In this document: positions 6,501 through 13,399 of the stretch, piece after piece
Position numbering within the stretch: the first letter of the stretch is position 1
Layout of the letters: every line of letters starts with the position of its first letter
Assembly: GCA_024636135.1 (NCBI GenBank)
Contig: JAGXHP010000044.1
Location: 1 to 14,182 of the forward strand
Reading direction: 5' to 3'
DNA from: Chloroflexota bacterium
Lineage (GTDB): Bacteria > Chloroflexota > Limnocylindria > QHBO01
Length of the DNA: 14,182 bases
Translations under genes and position numbers: made by a program
The notes under the pieces: model-generated
What the model was told of the DNA's origin: nothing
Database searches by the model: none
The model's input: the letters and a program-made list of their open reading frames with translations, nothing else

Positions 6501-8101
6501 AGCCAGCCGACGCCGCCGGTGATCGGGGGGACGCGCTCCTCGGTGGCGCCGGGAGCGGCCGACCATTCGGCGGCGACCGGCGCGCGAGGCTCCTCAGCCG
6601 CCGGAGCCTCGACCCGTCCGTCCGACGGCCGCACGAGCAGGGCGAGCGAGCGCCACGCGACGACCAGGAGCAGGACCACGCTGAGCAGGGCGAGCGCCCA
6701 GATCCCGGGGTCCGTCAGCAGAGTGTCGGTGAGCAGTTCGCTCTGCGGCATCGGCAGTCCGTTCGCCCCGGGGTTGATCAGGCGTTCGGCGAACGACCAG
6801 TCCTCGGTGTAGACCCAGTAGATGTTGGCGAAGAACGAGAGGCTGAGGCCGCCGTAGATCCATGGCCACAGCCGGCCGGAGAGGAGCAGTGGCGCGGCGA
6901 GGGCAAGGGCCGGGAACAGGTAGCGCTCGTGGACGCGGGTCGGGAGCACGAAGAAGGCAATTGCGATCAGCAGTGACGCCACGAGCACGCCGCGAAGGTC
7001 GTCCCGGCGCGCCACCTGGACCAGGGCGATCAGGGCGATGACGGCGAAGAGCAGCGCGCCGACCTGCTGCCAGGACAGGGCGGTCGAGCCGATGACGAGC
7101 CCGACCGTCGTGTCGTCACCCCAGACCAGGGTGTCACCGAGACCGGTCCACGGGTTGCGCCACAGGTTGAACGCGTTGATCGAGAACCCGGTGTAGGTGC
7201 TCGCCGCCTCGACGAACTTGCCGATCAGGCTTGTGGTCGGGTCCGCCTCCGGCAACCCCAGGAATCCGTTCGGATCGCCGCCCGCCAGCGGCGCGTACAG
7301 GCTCATTCCGAACGGGAGCATGAGGAGCGTGAGCGTGGCGACGCCCGCTGCCAGCGAGGTCACGACGCGGAGCACGTCGCGCTGGCCATCGTGCGCCGGG
7401 TCGGACGAGCGCCCGATGAGGTGGCGCCGCAGGCCGACGATGGCCACGATCGGGATCAGGAACGCGAACTGGAACTTCACGAGCATGGCCAGCACGGCGC
7501 CCACGGCCGCGACCTCCGTCCAGCCACGCGTCAAGGCGTAGATGGTGCCGAGGAGCACGAGGGTCCCGACCGAATCGATCTGCCCCCACACCGCCGAGTC
7601 GAAGATCGTCCCGGGGTTGAAGAGGTAGATCGCCGCCGCCGCCAGCCCCAGCGTCTCGGGGCGCACGCCCCCGAACGACCGATGGATGAGCTGGCCACCC
7701 CATCGGCGGGCGATGACGAACAGGAGCCAGGCGACGCCGATGTCGGCGAGGATGGCTGGGATCTTCACCAACCCCCCGGTCGCGTCGATCCCGACCAGGG
7801 GTGCGAGGAGACCGCCGATGCCGCCGAGCAGCCACAGGACATACAGGTAGCCCGGCGGATAATCGCTGAAGTAGCTCGCCTCGTAGAATGCGCCTGGCCC
7901 ACCGCTTGCGAGGCGCTGGCCCCAGGCGGTGAAGTCGCCGATATCGATCGCGAATCCACTCAGCGGCAGGTAGACACCGGCGATGAAGACGCGCAGCGCA
8001 AGACCGAGGACGAGGATGGTCGCGAGGATCGTGCCGGCGTCGAGCCGTCGAACGGATTCGAGAATCCCCGCGCCCCGTCGCCCGACGGGGCCACGGTTCA
8101 T
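3542..8101 (-). CDS. Fused Gpi18-like / PMT (GT39) mannosyltransferase with inserted propeller-like domain
   Basis: 1519-residue polytopic membrane protein. Residues 1-490 are a GT-C fold like COG5542/GT87 (Gpi18) mannosyltransferases, with acidic loop motif AIDIGDF (51-57), SDYPPGYLYVLW (79-90), YLFNPGTIFDSAVWGQIDS (159-177) and HERYLFP (391-397). A Pro/Ala-rich hydrophilic linker (about 491-550) joins a GT39 protein O-mannosyltransferase: catalytic-type FDEVYHA (581-587), THPMLAK (609-615), MSRIAMND (1027-1034), GLTAGHASSSPWWSWPLDL (1295-1313) and AYHYLTAL (1385-1392). Between the second and third GT39 blocks, residues about 625-975 form a soluble, beta-rich, Asp/Gly-rich insert resembling a beta-propeller. 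GT39 enzymes use polyprenyl-phosphate-mannose to glycosylate Ser/Thr outside the membrane. ATG 8101 is chosen because the first membrane span follows closely, GGGAG lies 11 nt upstream and a TATACT box lies behind it; ATG 8167 is an alternative. The gene is transcribed divergently from 8138-9796. Confidence 0.9.
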   Translation of the reverse strand: MNRGPVGRRGAGILESVRRLDAGTILATILVLGLALRVFIAGVYLPLSGFAIDIGDFTAWGQRLASGGPGAFYEASYFSDYPPGYLYVLWLLGGIGGLLAPLVGIDATGGLVKIPAILADIGVAWLLFVIARRWGGQLIHRSFGGVRPETLGLAAAAIYLFNPGTIFDSAVWGQIDSVGTLVLLGTIYALTRGWTEVAAVGAVLAMLVKFQFAFLIPIVAIVGLRRHLIGRSSDPAHDGQRDVLRVVTSLAAGVATLTLLMLPFGMSLYAPLAGGDPNGFLGLPEADPTTSLIGKFVEAASTYTGFSINAFNLWRNPWTGLGDTLVWGDDTTVGLVIGSTALSWQQVGALLFAVIALIALVQVARRDDLRGVLVASLLIAIAFFVLPTRVHERYLFPALALAAPLLLSGRLWPWIYGGLSLSFFANIYWVYTEDWSFAERLINPGANGLPMPQSELLTDTLLTDPGIWALALLSVVLLLVVAWRSLALLVRPSDGRVEAPAAEEPRAPVAAEWSAAPGATEERVPPITGGVGWLRPDPADAYLHEPHRRLDRRDAALLLLLVVFALVFRLWRLDVPRGDHFDEVYHARSATEWISNWQNGWDRDVYEWTHPMLAKYLIAGGILVADPNKVVGSTTLEAPSPLIAVAPARSSLGWERSVVFTVPQAGTTIVASDATSGDELARWDAGGAVASLAYDPAAPRLLVGRADAGMVETYELAGLLASPDGRGPPQGPPIQVDLGGVIDIVLPRDADVTLLRGPDGVALLNRATDEVQATGAGSYGGAAWVRADGEEPSFVAATDPGRNAVVFLDSTTLETVRDAEDVEQGVITLDPPLVGPLIARGSGDDQQLLVLTGPVAANDEHPAVDGGLAEIDADAQSLSDVVPLPGAPSLIGDQFVAKLVYVAGVSASREPVVWAIEPHLDDRGDTSSGLAAFDETSLDAPALAMGFDISSDSPADDHGRLILSTGDGALVRVDAGSNAFAWRLAGVVFGAILVGLVYLLAATMFGRRRIALLAAGFVAIDGMSYVMSRIAMNDIFVAVFIVGAYLAFWQIWSGRWARSAWWVLPLVGVLIGLAASTKWVGFYALAGIWILVLARSNFGRLLLVGLVAMATVVGGLDAPWPFLAVMLLAFGIALAIVHVRPIRLDLASARVALPATGVIIGGVGLAFALAFTQVESPGSADGAVEVLFAVLARGAQLGWPAWLMLGIAGVLVAWRAILSLRDPRSDARWQQPGEMGGFAWSWIGACLLVIPLTVYGLSYIPYLELGHVFAGPDAGPGYGWSIEELHAQMFGYHYGLTAGHASSSPWWSWPLDLKPTWFYNGTFDGNQIAVIYNGGNPILFWAGVPAVAVCAVLAWKRRSAALVLIVAAFAFQIAPWTRIERATFAYHYLTALIFAMIAIAYVVDELLRRPAWRELAVGYLALVVVAGILVFPLGAALPMPDWYINAARALPPWNFGFQFPDPPQGDRGDLVSASTLKLVAGVVVAGLAMAWSVRGRWWGPTLVGLVSRRRRVQESPAAD

Positions 8102-8108
8102 CAGGTGC

Positions 8109-8129
8109 GGCGCTCCCGAGCGGGGCGCC
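8109..8129. promoter_or_regulatory. Inverted repeat in the divergent gap
   Basis: GGCGCTCC (8109-8116) and GGGGCGCC (8122-8129) are inverted around CGAGC, 8 bp with one G-T wobble. It occupies most of the 36-bp space between the start codons of the two divergent glycosyltransferase genes. It could be an operator serving both genes, or an RNA hairpin in the minus-strand leader. Confidence 0.4.
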
Positions 8130-8137
8130 GGATCATC

Positions 8138-9796
8138 ATGCTCGCCAAGGTGGCGGTGAGTATACATCGGGCCCCCGACGGCCCCGATCCGGCATCGGTT
8201 GCATCGACACGGAGCGGGGGTGCGTGGCGGCCGGTGCCATACACGGACAACCTCGTGCTCTTCGCGGCCGCGCTGGTGGTGGTGATGGCCCTGGGCATCT
8301 ACCTGCGGACGTTGCTGCCATCGACCGGCTTCTGGGACACCGGCGAGGCACAGACCGTGCCGCCCACCCTGTCGATCTTCCATCCCACCGGGTTCCCGGT
8401 CTACACCATGCTGGGGTGGCTCTGGAGCCAGCTGCCGATCGGCGAGGTGGCCTGGCGCATGAACCTGCTGTCAGCGGTCAGCGTGGCACTGGCGGCGGGC
8501 TTCGTGACGCTCAGCGCCGGGCTCCTGATCGGCGTGCGCGATGGCGCGCTGCGCGCCGCGGCGGCCGGCATCGGGGGCAGCGCCTTCGCATTCGCGTCCG
8601 AGCCCTGGGAGAACGCGACGCGAGCCGACGTTCATGCCATCAGCATCCTGTCGGTCAGCGTGCTCGTCTGGCTTTTGCTGTCCTGGGGTCGCGCCGAGCG
8701 TGCCGGCAGCCCGAAGGCCGGGCGCTGGCTGTTCGCGGCCGCGGCCGTTTTCGGCATCGGCATGGGCGTGCATCCCGTCATCGGGCTCTTCGCCATCGGC
8801 ATCGCCGCGTGGCTGTTCATCGTCGATCGGCGCTTCCTTCGCCGCCGGACCCTGATCGTCGCCTGCGCGGCCGTGCTGGCGCTCGGCGTTGCCTCGTTCG
8901 GCTACATCTGGCTGCGGGCCATCATCGATCCCGAACCGCCGCTCTTCTACGGGCGGCCCGACACGTGGGAGCGCTTCCGCTACGTGGTCCTGGCCGAGCA
9001 GTTCAGCGGCTTGTTCAGCAACTTCCGCCAGCCGTTCGCCGACCTCGGCAGTAAATGGGCCGAGACGGAGAGCATCCTCTCAGTGCAGTTCGTCACACCC
9101 GGCTGGCTTCTCGTCGCCGTGGGGGCCGCGGTGGTCGCGTCACGCTCACTCGGCACGCTTGCGGTGCTCGGCCTGTTCGTGGCCGGCAACATCTTCTACT
9201 CGATGAACTTCCGTGACGGCGACATCGACCGCTATTACATGCCGACGGTCGCGGTGCTCGCTCCGCTGCTGGGCGTCGCGATCGCCGAGATCGGAGCGGC
9301 CAGCGCGCGCGCCGTGAGCGAGGCGGCTCGCCGCCTGGTCGTCGGACGCTCCCCGCGACACTGGCTGGCCGGCGCGGCCGGAGCCCTGGTCCTCGGGCTG
9401 GGAGCCCTGCTGCCTGCCGCGTCGGTGGTCACCGGGTACGAGGCGCACGACCAGAGCCGGAACCGAGACGCCGATGCATGGGTCGCATCGGTCCACGAGC
9501 TCGTGCCGCCGAATGCGGTCATCGTGAGCTGGTGGAGCTACAGCACGCCGCTCTGGCATCACCGCTGGGTGCTCGGCGAGCGACCGGACATCACGATCAT
9601 CGATGAGCGCAACATCCTCGACGACGGGTACCGCACGATGAACAATGCCATTCGATCCTTCTATGGTGACCGTCCGGTGTACGTGGTGCTTCCTGACTGG
9701 GAGCGCCGGAACGTCACCGAGCGCTGGGAGCTCACCACCGTCCCCACCCTGCCGGGCTTCACCCGGCTGCTTCTCGTCGAGGGCCCCACACGATGA
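8138..9796 (+). CDS. DUF2723 (TMEM260-like) membrane glycosyltransferase
   Basis: 552 residues. The N-terminal half matches the DUF2723 family: a first membrane span (about 38-58), the acidic loop GFWDTGEAQ (64-72) and FHPTGFPVYTMLGWLW (81-96), followed by VAWRMNLLSA (104-113). About ten hydrophobic segments follow up to residue 432. The last 120 residues are a soluble, probably extracytoplasmic domain rich in aromatics (WWSYSTPLWHHRW, 465-477). DUF2723 proteins have the GT-C fold; the human member TMEM260 is a protein O-mannosyltransferase, so transfer of mannose or a similar sugar from a polyprenyl-phosphate donor is likely here. ATG 8138 is used; in-frame GTG 8156 (after AAGG) and GTG 8234 are alternatives. 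Its stop overlaps the next gene's start by ATGA, indicating translational coupling with the donor-forming GT2 enzyme. Confidence 0.85.
   Translation: MLAKVAVSIHRAPDGPDPASVASTRSGGAWRPVPYTDNLVLFAAALVVVMALGIYLRTLLPSTGFWDTGEAQTVPPTLSIFHPTGFPVYTMLGWLWSQLPIGEVAWRMNLLSAVSVALAAGFVTLSAGLLIGVRDGALRAAAAGIGGSAFAFASEPWENATRADVHAISILSVSVLVWLLLSWGRAERAGSPKAGRWLFAAAAVFGIGMGVHPVIGLFAIGIAAWLFIVDRRFLRRRTLIVACAAVLALGVASFGYIWLRAIIDPEPPLFYGRPDTWERFRYVVLAEQFSGLFSNFRQPFADLGSKWAETESILSVQFVTPGWLLVAVGAAVVASRSLGTLAVLGLFVAGNIFYSMNFRDGDIDRYYMPTVAVLAPLLGVAIAEIGAASARAVSEAARRLVVGRSPRHWLAGAAGALVLGLGALLPAASVVTGYEAHDQSRNRDADAWVASVHELVPPNAVIVSWWSYSTPLWHHRWVLGERPDITIIDERNILDDGYRTMNNAIRSFYGDRPVYVVLPDWERRNVTERWELTTVPTLPGFTRLLLVEGPTR
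8159..8164 (-). promoter_or_regulatory. Candidate -10 box for the fused mannosyltransferase
   Basis: Minus-strand TATACT matches the -10 consensus at 5 of 6 bases and would start transcription near 8152, about 50 nt before ATG 8101. No good -35 hexamer is seen at 17-18 bp. If real, it rules out ATG 8167 and anything further upstream as the start of that gene. Confidence 0.35.
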
Positions 9797-10545
9797 CCGA
9801 CGCCGAACGCCCGAACCTGACCTTCTTCTTCCCCGCCTACAACGAGGAGGAGAACGTCGAGGAGACCGTGAACCGAGCACTCGACGAGATCGGAGCGCTC
9901 GTCGAGGGCTCGATCGAAGTTCTGGTCGTCGACGACGGCTCCACGGATCGCACGCCCGAGCTGGCCGATGCGCTGGCCGCGGCCGATCCACGGGTGCGCG
10001 TGCATCACCAGGAGAACCTTGGCTACGGCGGCGCCCTGCGGGCAGGGTTCGAGAATGCCCGCGGCAAGCTGATCTGCTTCAGTGATGGGGACCTGCAGTT
10101 CGACCTGCGCGAGATGTCGCGCCTGCTCGAGCGCCTGGACGACCCGGCACGTCCTTCGGTCGACGCGGTCATCGGCTACCGGATCAAGCGCCGCGACCCA
10201 CCGCATCGGATCTTCATCGCCAAGAGCTACAACGCGATCGTGTCGGTGCTCTTCGGGCTCCGGGTGCGCGACATCGACTGCGCCATGAAGCTGTTTCGGC
10301 GCGAGGTGTTCGATGGACTGCCGCTGACCGCGGACTCTCCGTTCCTTTCGGCAGAGATGCTCATCAAGCTGCGGGCCCGCGGCGAGCGAATCGCGCAGGT
10401 CGGAGTGAACCACTATCCGCGGGCCGCGGGGACGAACACGGGGGCCAGCTTCCGCAAGATCCTGCGCACGTTCCGGGACATCGGACTGCTGCGGATCGCG
10501 CTCCTGACCAGGCGACGCGAGGTGCTCGGACCGCCGCGGGCGTGA
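9793..10545 (+). CDS. GT2 family glycosyltransferase, polyprenyl-phosphate mannose synthase-like
   Basis: 250 residues, soluble, with the GT-A fold of family GT2. Visible motifs are PAYNEEENV (14-22), nucleotide-binding VVDDGSTD (45-52), metal-binding SDGDLQFD (97-104) and DCAMKLFRR (162-170), then HYPRAAGTNTGAS (207-219). This is the pattern of dolichol/polyprenyl-phosphate mannose synthase (DPM1/Ppm1-like) and related undecaprenyl-phosphate sugar transferases. No C-terminal membrane spans are present, unlike GtrB or ArnC. It probably charges a lipid phosphate with a sugar at the cytoplasmic face. ATG 9793 lies inside the stop of the DUF2723 gene, and GAGGG 9 nt upstream is a good ribosome site. 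The sugar, mannose or glucose, cannot be decided from the sequence, but the neighbouring mannosyltransferase families favour mannose. Confidence 0.9.
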   Translation: MTDAERPNLTFFFPAYNEEENVEETVNRALDEIGALVEGSIEVLVVDDGSTDRTPELADALAAADPRVRVHHQENLGYGGALRAGFENARGKLICFSDGDLQFDLREMSRLLERLDDPARPSVDAVIGYRIKRRDPPHRIFIAKSYNAIVSVLFGLRVRDIDCAMKLFRREVFDGLPLTADSPFLSAEMLIKLRARGERIAQVGVNHYPRAAGTNTGASFRKILRTFRDIGLLRIALLTRRREVLGPPRA

Positions 10546-10556
10546 CCCGAAGGTCA
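10543..10556. terminator. Short convergent hairpin spanning both stop codons
   Basis: TGACC-CGAA-GGTCA on the plus strand; on the minus strand the same palindrome gives the extra-stable C(TTCG)G tetraloop. The TGA of the GT2 gene is the left end, and the TGA of the minus-strand nuclease-family gene is the right end. The stem is only 5 bp and no clear T-run follows on either side, so it is at best a weak bidirectional transcript end. Confidence 0.35.
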
Positions 10557-11102
10557 GCTCTCTTCGGCGGGTGGTCCCTTCTCGCCGGACTCGATGTCGA
10601 CGTCGAGTGAGTTGACGAATTCGCGGAACACCGCCAGCTGCTCCTCGTCCTCGCCGCCCTCCTCGGTCTCGTCCGGCTCGACTCCGGCCTCGTCGAGCAC
10701 CCGCTCGTCCACGTAGATCGGAGATCCGCTGCGAACGGCGACCGCAATGGCGTCCGAGGTGCGGGAGTCGACGTCGCTCTCGTCGCCACTGGCGTTCTCG
10801 AGGTAGAGCCGCGCGTGGAACGTGCCGTCGGTCACGTGCGTGACCACCACCCGGCTGATGTTCGCCCCGAGCGCCGCGAGCACGCTGACCATGAGGTCGT
10901 GGGTGAGCGGCCGCTCCGCCGAGAGGCCCTGGAGCCGCATCGCAATGGCGTTCGCCTCGGAGGGGCCGATCCAGATCGGCAGGTATCGGTCGCGTTCCGA
11001 CTGCTTGAGGATGACCACGTGCTGGCTCGAGAGCATGTGCACCCGCACGCTCTCGACGACCATCTCGATGAGCCGGACCCTGCCGAACGGCTGCTCCGCC
11101 AT
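10554..11102 (-). CDS. Bifunctional nuclease family protein (DUF151)
   Basis: 182 residues. The DUF151/BFN domain fills residues 11-140, with family blocks RYLPIWIGPSEANAIAMRL (39-57), RPLTHDLM (64-71) and VDSRTSDAIAVAVRSGSPIY (111-130). The remaining 40 residues are acidic and probably disordered up to a short helix (QLAVFREFVNSL). Plant BFN proteins have RNase and DNase activity; bacterial members are poorly characterised but are widespread in Chloroflexota, Actinomycetota and Deinococcota. It lies 19 nt downstream of the pseudophosphatase-like gene, with no Shine-Dalgarno sequence but a TAGAAT box 6 nt before the ATG, so a leaderless mRNA is plausible. It is convergent with the GT2 gene. 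Confidence 0.9.
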   Translation of the reverse strand: MAEQPFGRVRLIEMVVESVRVHMLSSQHVVILKQSERDRYLPIWIGPSEANAIAMRLQGLSAERPLTHDLMVSVLAALGANISRVVVTHVTDGTFHARLYLENASGDESDVDSRTSDAIAVAVRSGSPIYVDERVLDEAGVEPDETEEGGEDEEQLAVFREFVNSLDVDIESGEKGPPAEES

Positions 11103-11108
11103 GCGTCG

Positions 11109-11114
11109 ATTCTA
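11109..11114 (-). promoter_or_regulatory. Candidate -10 box giving a leaderless transcript
   Basis: Minus-strand TAGAAT ends 6 nt before ATG 11102, so transcription would begin at or next to the start codon. The same 19-nt gap contains no Shine-Dalgarno sequence. The -35 region is poor. Confidence 0.45.
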
Positions 11115-11121
11115 GCGCCGG

Positions 11122-13347
11122 TCATTCGAGCACGAGCCTGAGGACGCCCTCCGCGGTGAGGAGGAAGGCGACCGGCGGGCCGTCGCTGACCGACGCCACG
11201 GCCAGGCCACGGACGTCCGACAGGTCGGGAGCCGCGGGGTCGTCGGTCGCCGCCAGCCACTGGCGGACGAAGGCGCCATCGGCTCGCTGGAACGCGATGA
11301 TGCGCGCATTGGCGGCATCCAGGACGTAGAGGAAGTCGCGGTCGCCGACGGTCGCTCCGTCCAGGAGCCGGTAGTCGAGGTCGGGCCGTATCGCTCCGTC
11401 GGGCGGTGCATCCAGGGAGTAGTCCGCCTGGTCGCGAGGCGACCCGAAGTCGACGCGCGTCACCGTATCGGCATGGAGCAGCCATGCGTTGACGTCGACA
11501 CGAAGGTCGCGCGCGTCGCGCGGATCGAGGTCGGGCGTCTCGGTCAGGAACGGGAGCGCGGGGTCCGGGTAGGTGACCGGGATCACGGCGGGCGGCGTCC
11601 ACCGTCCGATCTCACCGGTCGCGCCGTCGACGAGGTAGAGGTTGAAAATCTCGAGCGGAGGCCGATGCTGGAGCGCGCCGATGAGAGTGGTGGACGAGCT
11701 GATCCGGTCCACCCCCGCCAACGGCATCCGGCGCGGCACGCGCTCGGCGAGATCGATCCGCCACGCAGAGCGCTGACGATCGATGACGACGACGTCGGTG
11801 GCCGCGGTGGCCATCAGCCACGGGTCTCCGGGGACCTCGCCGGAGGCCAGCGCCTGCCCGGCGCGCAGGATGACCGACGCGCTGCCGTCGGCGGGATCGG
11901 TCCGGATCACTCGGCCACGGGAGGAGTCGAGAACCCACAGCGAGCCGTCGCTGGCGGCCACCATGTCGGTCGGCTCAATGTCGTCGAGGGCCGCTGCCAG
12001 GTCAACCACCACGGGGGCCGCGCCGACGCGGTTCACCCCGTACAGCGCATCGAGGCGGCGTTCGATGCGGCCGGACAGTGGCGCCAGCTCCGCGCCGGAC
12101 ACTCCCGCGTCGGCGGCTCGCGCGACCGCGACGTGCGCATCGGCGAGGAGGTCGAGGGCACGTTCTGGATCACGGTCCACGAGGCCGGCGCCATCGACGC
12201 GCTCCTCGACGGCGGCGAGGATCTCGACCGCCTCGGCGATCGAGGTGCGGGCGACCGTGGCGCGTGGGATGGCATCCGTGGGACGGACGGTCGGGATGGC
12301 GGCGACCGTCGAGCCGACCGCCAGGATCCCGGCCAGCGCGAGCATGCCGAGCATGCCGAGCCGACGGCGCCGACCGTGCTCGCGCTCGGACGTGCGCGGG
12401 ATCGTCCGCGGGTAGGCTGCGCGCCGTCGCGGGACGAACGCCAGGATCCACGTGATCAGCGTCAGGACGCCCCGGCCGAAGGCGGACTTCGTCGACTCCG
12501 CGGCGTCGCCGGCTCGATGCAGCCCTCGGCCGATCGCGTCAGCCAGTGGCACGGGGCTCTGATCGGGCAATCCGGCGAACGGCTCAGCCGGCTTCACCGG
12601 CTCGAGGTGGTGGGTGGTGGCGGTCGATGCCAGCTCAGTCACCTGCACGACCATCAGCCCGTCGGACCCGGCGCCGCCACGGATGCTGAAGACCTGCTGG
12701 AGGTGGGCGACGGCCTGGCTGGGTCGCATCGAGCCGATGGCGGCCTTGAGCTCCTCGATGCCGACAACGTGGGCAAGGTGCCGGCTGACAAGGCCGATCC
12801 CGTCGCCGACGGCCAGCGATCCCTGCCAGGTGTAGGGCTGCACCTCGAGCGCCTCCCCCAGGCTGGCCGCGACGCGGCGGTGGCGAACGCGCGGATCCTC
12901 CTCGGTGGCGGGTGGCGGTGGCGGCACCTCGTACATGCGTCCGTCGCGGACGATGACCGCGCTGGCCGGGCCGAGCTTGGCGGCATGCGCTTCGTGGCCG
13001 CGCACGACGACTGCCACGACGCTCACCCCGGCCCTGCGCGGGATCCCCAGGCGCCGCCGGCCGTGGTACAGCCGGCGGTTGGCGCCCGCCAGGGCTCGCG
13101 CCAGCGAGATCGTGACGCCGGCCGACAGGTCGTAGTAGTAGTCGTGCTCGAGGGCGTCGAGTGCCTCGCGGGCCGCGCGGGCCAGCCCGGAGCTGCCACC
13201 GGTCAGCTGGGCCAGCAGATACAGGCTGCCCTTTGTGCGTGCCAGCGCACCGACCGCGGGCTCATGGAACGCGACGATGTCGAACGCGTCCGCCGGTCGC
13301 TCGTCGGCGGACGGTAGTCCGATCCTGGTTGCGAAGCGGTTGCTCAT
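11122..13347 (-). CDS. Membrane-anchored pseudo-PP2C / propeller-like protein
   Basis: 741 residues, three parts. Residues about 20-240 resemble a PP2C (PPM) phosphatase fold: a GVSVVAVVVRG strand, LGPASAVIVRDGRMYEV, VGDGIGLVSRHL (180-191) and GSDGLMVVQV (227-236). The metal-binding Asp motifs are degenerate: LAQLTGGSSGL (45-55) stands where DGMGG is expected and SRHL where SDGL is expected, leaving perhaps Asp229. A basic stretch and one membrane span follow (329-351, after RRRRL). Beyond it lie a helical stalk (about 365-437) and a beta-rich C-terminal domain with NHL/propeller-like repeats such as DGSLWVLDSSRGRVIRTD (467-484) and DFLYVLDAANARIIAF (671-686). Topology would put the PP2C-like part in the cytoplasm and the propeller outside. 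A sensory or scaffold role is inference. No strong ribosome site precedes ATG 13347, but a TATAAT box lies about 40 nt upstream. Confidence 0.75.
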   Translation of the reverse strand: MSNRFATRIGLPSADERPADAFDIVAFHEPAVGALARTKGSLYLLAQLTGGSSGLARAAREALDALEHDYYYDLSAGVTISLARALAGANRRLYHGRRRLGIPRRAGVSVVAVVVRGHEAHAAKLGPASAVIVRDGRMYEVPPPPPATEEDPRVRHRRVAASLGEALEVQPYTWQGSLAVGDGIGLVSRHLAHVVGIEELKAAIGSMRPSQAVAHLQQVFSIRGGAGSDGLMVVQVTELASTATTHHLEPVKPAEPFAGLPDQSPVPLADAIGRGLHRAGDAAESTKSAFGRGVLTLITWILAFVPRRRAAYPRTIPRTSEREHGRRRRLGMLGMLALAGILAVGSTVAAIPTVRPTDAIPRATVARTSIAEAVEILAAVEERVDGAGLVDRDPERALDLLADAHVAVARAADAGVSGAELAPLSGRIERRLDALYGVNRVGAAPVVVDLAAALDDIEPTDMVAASDGSLWVLDSSRGRVIRTDPADGSASVILRAGQALASGEVPGDPWLMATAATDVVVIDRQRSAWRIDLAERVPRRMPLAGVDRISSSTTLIGALQHRPPLEIFNLYLVDGATGEIGRWTPPAVIPVTYPDPALPFLTETPDLDPRDARDLRVDVNAWLLHADTVTRVDFGSPRDQADYSLDAPPDGAIRPDLDYRLLDGATVGDRDFLYVLDAANARIIAFQRADGAFVRQWLAATDDPAAPDLSDVRGLAVASVSDGPPVAFLLTAEGVLRLVLE

Positions 13348-13386
13348 GATCGCCGCGGGGTGCTCGGTGGGATTGGCTCGCGGCCG

Positions 13387-13392
13387 ATTATA
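13387..13392 (-). promoter_or_regulatory. -10 promoter box for the pseudo-PP2C gene
   Basis: A perfect TATAAT on the minus strand in the 52-bp gap after dciA, predicting a transcript start near 13380 and a leader of about 34 nt. The -35 region (TCGAGT at 17 bp) is weak. It suggests that the gene is expressed independently of recF-dciA. Confidence 0.5.
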
Positions 13393-13399
13393 GGGAGCG

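Noticed and set aside
4202..6976. 924-codon open frame on the plus strand inside the fused mannosyltransferase
   Set aside because: Antisense shadow; composition dominated by Arg, Asp, Glu and Gly with no hydrophobic core, while the minus strand has clear GT39 motifs.
7391..8137. N-terminal extension of the plus-strand DUF2723 gene
   Set aside because: It is the reverse complement of well-conserved Gpi18-like coding sequence; the family begins near the first membrane span after 8138.
8102..8383. 94-residue N-terminal extension of the fused mannosyltransferase, including a HHHHQ run
   Set aside because: It is antisense to the start of the DUF2723 gene, lacks natural composition, and a start at 8101 places the first membrane span normally.
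11473..13317. 614-codon open frame on the plus strand opposite the pseudo-PP2C gene
   Set aside because: Same antisense GC-frame artefact; no ribosome site or domain.
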